This document shows, in pieces, positions 52,004 through 58,618 of a stretch of 58,618 nt of DNA (positions within the stretch are counted from its first letter, which is position 1; every line of letters starts with the position of its first letter). A program made the translations under genes and the position numbers. The notes below the pieces were generated by a model. That model searched no databases. It was not told where the DNA came from and saw only the letters and a list, made by a program, of their open reading frames with translations. This DNA comes from Flavobacterium sp. A45. Its GTDB lineage: Bacteria; Bacteroidota; Bacteroidia; Flavobacteriales; Flavobacteriaceae. The stretch covers positions 1 to 58,618 of the forward strand of contig NZ_MUNX01000124.1 in NCBI RefSeq assembly GCF_002001005.1, given 5' to 3'.

Positions 52004-53044
52004 CTATTTTTCTATACTATGTCTGTTTGAAGATTCCCTTACCACCACTTCAGTGTTTAAAAAAGTAATTTCGGTGATATTGTCCTTTTTTGATGATTTT
52101 AGATGGCTTATAATTTTTTTAGCAGAGGTTTGCCCCATTTTAACGGATGGATGTGTTATTGTGGATAATCCCGGATCGATTATCGAGGCGATTGGATCGT
52201 CATTAAAACCAATTATAGCGATGTCTTGAGGGATCTTTAATCCTCTTTTTTTAGCACATTGAATAACTCCAACAGCCGCTGAATCATTCGCGGAAAAAAT
52301 ACCATCTGGAGGGCTTGCCAGATCAAATAAATAATTACTTGCCTTTTCTCCTTCTTCAAAAGTTAAATAGGTACAATCTACAATCAACTCTTCATCAACG
52401 GGTAAATTAAATTCGATTAAAGCATCTGTATATCCCCTTTTACGTTCGCTATAGGTATTTCTATGTTGTGATCCAGTTAAATGCGCAATACGTTTACAAC
52501 CTTGCTCAATTAAATGTTTTGTTGCTTTGTAGCCTGCCGAATAATTATCGATCATTACTCGATAGGTTTCAAATTCTCTAGGAACCCTATCCACAAAAAC
52601 TAGTGGGATATTTTTGTCTATAAATTTTTGAAAGTGAGATACATCTTTAGTTTCCATTGCCAAGGAACAGATAATACCACAAACTCTACTGCTGTATAAT
52701 GCTTCAGCCAAATTCACTTCATCAGTATAAGAATCATGACTTTGAGTAATCATTACACTATATCCTGCCTTTTGTGCCGTTTCTTCAATACCGCTAATAA
52801 GCGAAGAAACAAAGGGTCTATTAATTCGTGACACTAGTACCCCAATTATTTTGGTATTATTGCCACGTAAACCTGCAGCTAAAGTATTGGGGCGATATCC
52901 CATTTCTTCAGCCACTTTTTTTACTTTCTTAATCGTTTTGTCACTGATTGTAGGATGATCTTTTAAAGCTCTTGAAATAGTTGAAGTTGCAAGATTCAAC
53001 TTTTCAGCTATGTCGTATATAGTAACATCTTTATTATCCTCCAT
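52004..53044 (-). CDS. LacI family transcriptional regulator
   Basis: The 346-residue regulator has the LacI helix-turn-helix at residues 7-35 (VTIYDIAEKLNLATSTISRALK) with the hinge helix RPNTLAAGLRG (about 52-62), and a periplasmic-binding-protein fold for the effector (about 65-335). Its residues in the recognition helix are those of regulators that recognise GCAAnCGnTTGC-type sites, and two such sites are found in the window. The effector is likely a glucuronate pathway intermediate (inference). Convergent with the MFS gene and with its own TATATTTG element at 53069-53076. Confidence 0.92.
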   Translation of the reverse strand: MEDNKDVTIYDIAEKLNLATSTISRALKDHPTISDKTIKKVKKVAEEMGYRPNTLAAGLRGNNTKIIGVLVSRINRPFVSSLISGIEETAQKAGYSVMITQSHDSYTDEVNLAEALYSSRVCGIICSLAMETKDVSHFQKFIDKNIPLVFVDRVPREFETYRVMIDNYSAGYKATKHLIEQGCKRIAHLTGSQHRNTYSERKRGYTDALIEFNLPVDEELIVDCTYLTFEEGEKASNYLFDLASPPDGIFSANDSAAVGVIQCAKKRGLKIPQDIAIIGFNDDPIASIIDPGLSTITHPSVKMGQTSAKKIISHLKSSKKDNITEITFLNTEVVVRESSNRHSIEK

Positions 53045-53068
53045 AAATTAAAAAAATAAATTAATCCA

Positions 53069-53076
53069 CAAATATA
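53069..53076 (-). promoter_or_regulatory. -7 promoter element for the lacI-type gene
   Basis: Minus strand TATATTTG matches TAnnTTTG, 24 nt upstream of the ATG. No operator of the GCAAyCGrTTGy type is visible here, so autoregulation by the same site is not indicated. Confidence 0.55.
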
Positions 53077-53199
53077 CAGTTTTTAAACAAACAGTAACCT
53101 TCCCAATACCAAGAACCATTCTCAAATAGAGATATAGCATACAAATCACAATAATTCAACTTTGATATCGTCAAACTACCAAATAGTATATTATGCCAA

Positions 53200-53232
53200 A
53201 AAGCCGAGAGTAAATTACTCTCGGCTTTAACT
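53200..53232 (-). terminator. Terminator of the susC-susD operon
   Basis: AAAGCCGAGAGTAA-A-TTACTCTCGGCTTT, a 14-bp near-perfect hairpin with five T following on the minus strand, 104 bp after the susD stop. Confidence 0.8.
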
Positions 53233-53335
53233 AAGCAAATTTAAAAACCAACCAATGAAGGTATATTCTGTAAAAACTACACTTCAATGTCAATAAAACC
53301 AAAATTTCAAATTTAAACTTGCTTATAATTATAAT

Positions 53336-55282
53336 CTAATATCCAGGATTTTGATATGCCAATTTTTCAGCGGCTGTCATTTCCATTCCATCCAACTGGC
53401 CAGTAGGAATTGGTCTTAAATAATGATAAGGCTGGATAGTTCTTGTTACTGTTACTGGAGTATGATTACCATAATTAGATCCACCAATTTTGTAGGATCC
53501 TGCTAATTCATTCCATTTTTGAGTACGAACTAAATCATACCAGCGGTATCCTTCACCAAAATATTCACGTGAGCGCTCTGCAAGAATGTAGTTTATATCT
53601 ATAACTGCTGGAGTTGCAGCTGTAAGTGCTGCACTATTATCTGCAACTTTTGCTACATTACCATTATTATCCCAACGCCATTTCCCTGCACGTGCACGGA
53701 TAACGTTTATAAGACTTCTAGCCGTCATAGAGCCTGTTGCTCCTTTTACAGCAGCTTCAGCAGCTACAAAATAAAGTTCTGAGAATTTAGCAATTGGAAA
53801 TGGTCTTGTGCTCGCAGCATTAGGCTGTCCTAAAGTACCAGCATTGTCTGTACGGTATGGACCTAATTTCCAGAATCCTGGATACACAATTCTACTGATA
53901 CCATTAGGCGAAATAACATAATCAGCTCTGCCCGGTAAAACCCCAGCACCAACACCACTTGCACCTCCTCCAGAAGGATATGTTATAGCAGTAGCTGGTT
54001 CGTCATTTAAAAACGATAGTACGGCATCATTTGGACCTATAGGTAATGAATTTGCATTATACAATGTTGCAACATCTGTTAATCCAGTTCCTTTTAAATT
54101 CCAGTTACCGCGATAAACAGTTGTAAAAGTACCATCATAACGGGAATCATTTGTTTTGTCAGCAAAAGTATTTGTGAAAACTTCAATAGGCGGAGCCATA
54201 CGAGTCCAAGGGCGCCCAAGGGCTTGAGCCGCTTCACGCTGAACAGGAGATACTAAACCACCAGCTGCATTTTTACTTTTGATAGCTGTATAATTCCAAG
54301 TAGCCATCCATCCTGAAAAATTATCTGCACCACCACCATTAGCATAAGTAAGGCTAGATCCGTTATAATACTCATCTGCTTCAGTATGGTCTGCATAAAG
54401 CAACATTTCTTTGTTACGATCGTTGGATCCTAAATTAACATCATAGAAATTTGCTTGCAAAGCATAATTTGATCCAGCATTATTAATCCCTTCTAAAGCA
54501 ACATTATAAGCTTCTTGAAAATACCATTGTGCATTATGCCCGTCAGGGTCAGTTCTTGGAGTATCTGGAAAAGTAGGAATATTATTTGGATTTTGTAGCC
54601 ACCAAGCATACGTTAAATACGCTTTTGCCAAAAACAAACGAGCCAATGTCTTAGTTGCAGTTCCTGTCAATCTAGGAGCGTCTGGTAATTCAGCTACAGC
54701 TGCTTTTAAGTCAGGAATAATTCCTTTAGTATAAACCTCTGCAACCGTATTACGCACTGAGAATCTTGTAGGCTTGTTATTAAACATTAAGTCGCCCGAC
54801 CCCAAATCTAATGGCACTCCTCCAAAAGTCTGCACCAATAAAAAATAATCAAAACCTCTAAAAAACTTAGATTCTGCAATCAAACTTGGAGAAACGCCAA
54901 CGGCTGCTCCATTTTCAATAATACCACTAGCTGTATTAATATCCGAAAAAGAATTATTCCATAATACATCTGAACGGCTGGAATTCGGAGTGATTGTTCC
55001 AACACCTGACAAATCATGATCCTTAAAATTTCCATCTGCACTTTGTGCATAGGTGGCCTCATCAGTACCTGTTTGTAATGAATTATAAAAATAAGCATTC
55101 CCGTACAGCCAGCGTAAATGAGCATAATGAGATGTTAACCCTTGAAGTACACCTTGCTCAGTTTTAAAGTAACCAGGCTCATAAAAATCATGAGGTTCCT
55201 CTTCTAATAGGTCCGAACAACCAGCCAAGCTAAACAAAGCAACTGATCCTATAATTATATTTTTAAATATATATCGTTTCAT
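53336..55282 (-). CDS. SusD/RagB family nutrient-binding outer-membrane lipoprotein
   Basis: The 648-residue lipoprotein has a signal peptide with lipobox LAGC (Cys 22), then SusD-type helices with TPR units. Characteristic pieces are ESKFFRGFDYFLLVQTFGGVPL (about residues 138-159), LARLFLAKAYLTYAWW and the C-terminal ERSREYFGEGYRWYDLVRTQKWNEL (about 570-594). It forms the surface lid of the SusC transporter and binds the glycan, presumably glucuronoxylan fragments. Translationally close to susC (gap 11 bp). Confidence 0.95.
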   Translation of the reverse strand: MKRYIFKNIIIGSVALFSLAGCSDLLEEEPHDFYEPGYFKTEQGVLQGLTSHYAHLRWLYGNAYFYNSLQTGTDEATYAQSADGNFKDHDLSGVGTITPNSSRSDVLWNNSFSDINTASGIIENGAAVGVSPSLIAESKFFRGFDYFLLVQTFGGVPLDLGSGDLMFNNKPTRFSVRNTVAEVYTKGIIPDLKAAVAELPDAPRLTGTATKTLARLFLAKAYLTYAWWLQNPNNIPTFPDTPRTDPDGHNAQWYFQEAYNVALEGINNAGSNYALQANFYDVNLGSNDRNKEMLLYADHTEADEYYNGSSLTYANGGGADNFSGWMATWNYTAIKSKNAAGGLVSPVQREAAQALGRPWTRMAPPIEVFTNTFADKTNDSRYDGTFTTVYRGNWNLKGTGLTDVATLYNANSLPIGPNDAVLSFLNDEPATAITYPSGGGASGVGAGVLPGRADYVISPNGISRIVYPGFWKLGPYRTDNAGTLGQPNAASTRPFPIAKFSELYFVAAEAAVKGATGSMTARSLINVIRARAGKWRWDNNGNVAKVADNSAALTAATPAVIDINYILAERSREYFGEGYRWYDLVRTQKWNELAGSYKIGGSNYGNHTPVTVTRTIQPYHYLRPIPTGQLDGMEMTAAEKLAYQNPGY

Positions 55283-55293
55283 ATTTCTATTTA

Positions 55294-58200
55294 TTAAAAT
55301 GTTAAGTTAAGTCCCATTAGGAAGTTACGACTTGATGGTGTATTAGTACCAATAACTAAAATTCTGCTAGGGTAAGAAGATACAGCCTGATTTTGATCAC
55401 CCAAAGAGTTTGTTTCCGGATCCATACCAGACATATCATGATAAGGAGAAAAGAAAACAAATGGATTCTGAACAGAAGCATATATTCTTAATTTATCGAT
55501 ACCAACTGTTTTCATGAAATCCTGCTGAAGCGTATAACCAAGAGTTATTGATCTAATTTTCAAGTAAGAAGAATCAAAATACCCCATAGTTGACATGTAT
55601 TTTGGATTATCACCGCTTCTAACACCATTTGGATTAGGGAAATCTGCACCCGTATTCGTTGGTGTCCAATAATCTACGTCCACATTACTGCCACGACCAT
55701 TAAGCAAGTTTAAATAACTGGCGCTACCATAAAGTGTACTTACTAAAATTCCACCACTTTTAAATGCTCCAACAGCATTAAAATCAAAACCTTTATAGGT
55801 TAAGTTGGTATTGAAACCTCCTTGAAAGTCAGGATCGGTATCAAGAATTTGTCTGTCTGTTGCATCTATTCTGCGTGTAGGAGAACCATCAGCATTAAAT
55901 TCTCCAGTATATTTTACTTTTATAGATCCTACAACAGTTCCTGGCTGATTAACACCCGTTGGTCCTGCTTCGTATTTATCCATAAAAGCATCGCCGTCTT
56001 GCCAAAGCCCTACTTTTTCATAATCATAAATAGAAGCTATATTATGACCGACAAACCATAAGTTACCTTCATCTCTATCCTTTCCAGAAGCAAGAGAAGT
56101 GATTTTGTTTTCATTAGCATAGAAGTTGAAACCAACTGTCCAGGTTAAACCATTAGGATTGTCCAATATCACTCCGTTTAATGAAATTTCATACCCTTTA
56201 TTTTCTGTTGCACCAACATTTGCTGTATAACCGCTAACACCTGATGTTGTTGGAAGTGCTACTCTTTGTAATAAATTTTCCGTTTGTGTATTGTAATATT
56301 CTACAGTACCTGTCAAACGGCTGTTAAATAATCCAAAATCAATACCATAATTCATAGTGGTAGAATATTCCCAACCTAAAGACGGGTTAGGCAATTCTGT
56401 AACATAAACTCCTGTAGAATTGGTAGTACCAAAATTATAGGGCCTTGTACTCAAAGCTCCTAAAGTAGCATACGGACTAACTGACTGATTCGAAGTCTCT
56501 CCATAACCTGCGCGTAATTTCAAAGAATTAAGCCAAGTTATATCTTTCATGAAAGACTCATTAGAAATTGTCCATCCTGCAGAAACAGCTGGATAAGTAA
56601 CCCATTTTTCTCCTTCTGCCAATCTGGAAGAACCGTCAGAACGTAACGTACCTGATATAAAATAGCGATTATCATAAGAATACATCATCCTTGCCATATA
56701 AGAACGTAATCCCCATTTTGTATAATCCTGCTCAGATGGTGTTATAGTGATAGGTTCCTCACTTTGCCCCAAATTATAAAATTGAAATGCATCAGAAGTG
56801 ATTCCGTTTCTTGCTATTCTCGAATTATTACCCGTATAACTTTCATTAGAATATAATCCAACAAAATTAACCGTGTGTTTTTCGGCAAAAGTCTTATCAT
56901 AGGTAATTAAATTCTCAAGCAGCCATTGCGTTGACATAAAATTACTAATTGAAGCATTAGATAAAGTCGCCGCATTTACATCAAAAACACCTTGACCTTC
57001 ATAATAACCATTGTTGCTTGAACGAAAATTTAATCCAGAATTCAATCTGTATTTCAATCCATCAACACCAGGAATTTTTAGCTCGGCAAAAATATTGTTA
57101 TATGAACTAAATGCTCTGTTTAGATTAACATATTTATCTCCTAAAGCATTGATAGACTCTCTTGTATAAACCCATTTATCATCTATTAATCCTTGATTTA
57201 CAACTCTCTTTAAATTCCCATCAGCATCATAAGGGTTTACTAATGGAGACATACTCAAAGTGGTTCCTGGGCCTATATTATCACCATTGGTAATTGCATA
57301 GTTATTATTGGTAGTAAATCCTATGCGGAATGCAGATCCAATTTCTTGATCAATTGAAGCTCTAAGACTAAAACGCTCATAAGATTGACCAGGCAAAACG
57401 GACTCTTCTTTATAATACCCAAGTCCCCCTGTATAAGAACCGCCTTCACTTCCACCTGAAACACCAACATCATGACTTACTATTTGTCCTGAATCATACA
57501 ATAAACCTTGCCAATCAGTATTAGTCCCTCTTACTTCGTCTCTACCATCTGAATATAGCTTGGTAACATCACGAAGTGTTGCAAACTGATTACCGTCCAT
57601 CATATCATACTCTCCAAAAACATTCTTTACTCCACCAAATCCATTATAAGTAAATTTAGCTTTTTGACCTTTACGCCCTTTATTTGTCGTAATCAACACA
57701 ACTCCATTGGCACCACGTGATCCATAAATAGCTGTTGCTGAAGCATCCTTCAAAATATCAAGGGATTTTATATCGACAGGATTAATATCCCCAATAGATC
57801 CTGCAAAAGGAACGCCATCAAGTACAATCAAGGGATCATTACTTGCCGTAAGCGATCTGGTACCACGAATACGAATCTGCATTGAAGCACCTGGTTTGGT
57901 AGAGGTTTGAGTTAATTCAACACCCGGTAGCCTTGCCTGTAGCGCTTGGGTTACATTTCCAGATGCAAATTCGCCCAATTCCTTACCGCTAATTGTAGAT
58001 ACCGATCCCGTTACTGCTTCCTTACGAACGGCACCATATCCAATTACCACTACTTCTTTCAAACTATTTGAAATTTCTTCGATTTTTACATCGATTTTAG
58101 TTCGGCCTGCCACTTCTACTTCTCTAGTTTTATACCCTACGAAACTAATGATTAATACCCCGTTTGTTGGTACATTATTAATTGTAAAATGACCATCAAA

Positions 58201-58392
58201 ATTAGAAGATACACCAGTATTCGATCCTTTAACAGCCAAATTAGCTCCTGGTATTGGCCCATTAGCATCGGAAATTGTTCCTGTGACAGAGATTTGGGCA
58301 TTCATCCCTGCTGAAAACACAAGCATAAGAAATAGAAATCCTAGACTTTTGAAGTGTTTTGATTTGCTTTTAACAAATAAAAAGGTTGTCAT
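55294..58392 (-). CDS. SusC/RagA family TonB-dependent outer-membrane transporter
   Basis: The 1032-residue protein has a signal peptide (residues about 15-32, LGFLFLMLVFSAGMNAQ), an N-terminal carboxypeptidase-regulatory-like domain (about 33-115, VTGTISDANGPIPGANLAVK), then the TonB-box-like SLKEVVVIGYGAVRKEAVTGS, a plug domain (about 120-235) and a 22-strand barrel to the C-terminal FLMGLNLTF. It carries oligosaccharides across the outer membrane together with SusD. The operator over its promoter links it to the LacI-type regulator. Confidence 0.96.
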   Translation of the reverse strand: MTTFLFVKSKSKHFKSLGFLFLMLVFSAGMNAQISVTGTISDANGPIPGANLAVKGSNTGVSSNFDGHFTINNVPTNGVLIISFVGYKTREVEVAGRTKIDVKIEEISNSLKEVVVIGYGAVRKEAVTGSVSTISGKELGEFASGNVTQALQARLPGVELTQTSTKPGASMQIRIRGTRSLTASNDPLIVLDGVPFAGSIGDINPVDIKSLDILKDASATAIYGSRGANGVVLITTNKGRKGQKAKFTYNGFGGVKNVFGEYDMMDGNQFATLRDVTKLYSDGRDEVRGTNTDWQGLLYDSGQIVSHDVGVSGGSEGGSYTGGLGYYKEESVLPGQSYERFSLRASIDQEIGSAFRIGFTTNNNYAITNGDNIGPGTTLSMSPLVNPYDADGNLKRVVNQGLIDDKWVYTRESINALGDKYVNLNRAFSSYNNIFAELKIPGVDGLKYRLNSGLNFRSSNNGYYEGQGVFDVNAATLSNASISNFMSTQWLLENLITYDKTFAEKHTVNFVGLYSNESYTGNNSRIARNGITSDAFQFYNLGQSEEPITITPSEQDYTKWGLRSYMARMMYSYDNRYFISGTLRSDGSSRLAEGEKWVTYPAVSAGWTISNESFMKDITWLNSLKLRAGYGETSNQSVSPYATLGALSTRPYNFGTTNSTGVYVTELPNPSLGWEYSTTMNYGIDFGLFNSRLTGTVEYYNTQTENLLQRVALPTTSGVSGYTANVGATENKGYEISLNGVILDNPNGLTWTVGFNFYANENKITSLASGKDRDEGNLWFVGHNIASIYDYEKVGLWQDGDAFMDKYEAGPTGVNQPGTVVGSIKVKYTGEFNADGSPTRRIDATDRQILDTDPDFQGGFNTNLTYKGFDFNAVGAFKSGGILVSTLYGSASYLNLLNGRGSNVDVDYWTPTNTGADFPNPNGVRSGDNPKYMSTMGYFDSSYLKIRSITLGYTLQQDFMKTVGIDKLRIYASVQNPFVFFSPYHDMSGMDPETNSLGDQNQAVSSYPSRILVIGTNTPSSRNFLMGLNLTF

Positions 58393-58517
58393 AAATAATT
58401 GATTAATTGGTTAATTGGTTTGTTTTAAGTTTCTGGTTTCAACTATATAATTGCTTTTTACAATCCATATTCATATACATTGAAAAAATAAAATAATGAA
58501 CCACTAATAACTTGAAA

Positions 58518-58525
58518 CAAAAATA
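58518..58525 (-). promoter_or_regulatory. -7 element of the susC-susD promoter
   Basis: Minus strand TATTTTTG matches TAnnTTTG. A TTG (58547 to 58545) lies 19 nt upstream and is part of the LacI-type operator, so operator and -33 element coincide. Confidence 0.65.
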
Positions 58526-58543
58526 AGAAAAAATATTTAATAC

Positions 58544-58555
58544 GCAATCGGTTGT
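58544..58555. promoter_or_regulatory. LacI-family operator at the susC promoter
   Basis: GCAATCGGTTGT on the plus strand matches the site at 47204-47215 in 11 of 12 positions (compared as reverse complement), and the flanks agree as well (TACGCAATCGGTTG versus TACGCAATCGGTTG on the complement). The repressor would block the -33 region here. Confidence 0.7.
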
Positions 58556-58618
58556 GTGATTATTTTATTTTTTATATTGATAAAAAATGTTACATAAAAT
58601 TATAGGATTAATAATAAC

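Noticed and set aside
58393..58618. Riboswitch in the susC leader
   Set aside because: The leader is AT-rich with no strong conserved stem; the LacI operator and promoter explain the conserved words.

Overview
The window looks like a chromosomal segment of a Flavobacterium-like member of the Bacteroidota. It is AT-rich. Many genes are preceded by the Bacteroidota -7 promoter element TAnnTTTG, start sites lack strong Shine-Dalgarno sequences, and the gene families are typical of the group: a SusC/SusD pair, DUF2853, DUF2911, DUF1684, a CcsBA fusion, a UbiA-Maf operon and an M56/BlaI pair. I see no rRNA genes, CRISPR arrays, intact insertion sequences or prophage. One tRNA-Arg(ACG) is present.

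Positions 1-39,700 are mostly housekeeping and small accessory genes. In order they are: a CvfB-type S1 protein, DUF2853 and menD; a GNAT acetyltransferase and a tRNA-dihydrouridine synthase; an ECF sigma/anti-sigma pair; a glutathione peroxidase; a long cytochrome c assembly fusion (CcsBA); a DUF2520 dehydrogenase-like gene, a KdsC-like phosphatase, a UbiA prenyltransferase, Maf and a small MscS protein. These are followed by secreted proteins, an alpha/beta hydrolase, a PIG-L deacetylase / 35-aa membrane peptide / sodium:solute symporter operon, a HAD phosphatase, TcdA, TatD, DUF1684 and an MFS transporter. A BlaI/M56 regulatory pair, an M28 peptidase, apt, the tRNA, a decayed arylsulfatase pseudogene and an octaheme cytochrome with HEAT and TPR repeats complete this part.

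Positions 39,839-58,618 form a glucuronoxylan/glucuronate utilisation locus. It holds two different alpha-glucuronidase families (GH115 and GH67) and a complete route from glucuronate to pyruvate plus glyceraldehyde-3-phosphate: UxaC, an SDR standing where UxuB would be, UxuA, KdgK and KDPG aldolase. A hexuronate-type MFS transporter, a LacI-family repressor and a SusC/SusD outer-membrane uptake pair complete it. A LacI-type operator, GCAAyCGrTTGy, occurs both at the divergent aguA/uxaC control region and over the susC promoter, which ties the locus into one regulon.

The most unusual signals are non-coding. (1) Between the glutathione peroxidase and CcsBA genes lie three tandem units on the minus strand. 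Each has a nearly identical sigma-54-like motif (TGGCAyrrTGTTTGA), then a short body rich in GUUAG/GGUUGGU, then an intrinsic terminator, suggesting three paralogous small RNAs. (2) Three 16-bp palindromes (AACTA-N6-TAGTT) spaced exactly 20 bp apart overlie the blaI promoter. (3) Several intergenic regions carry structured or inverted-repeat elements typical of mobile or repeated extragenic DNA. (4) The GH67 gene has an in-frame amber codon inside its apparent signal peptide.
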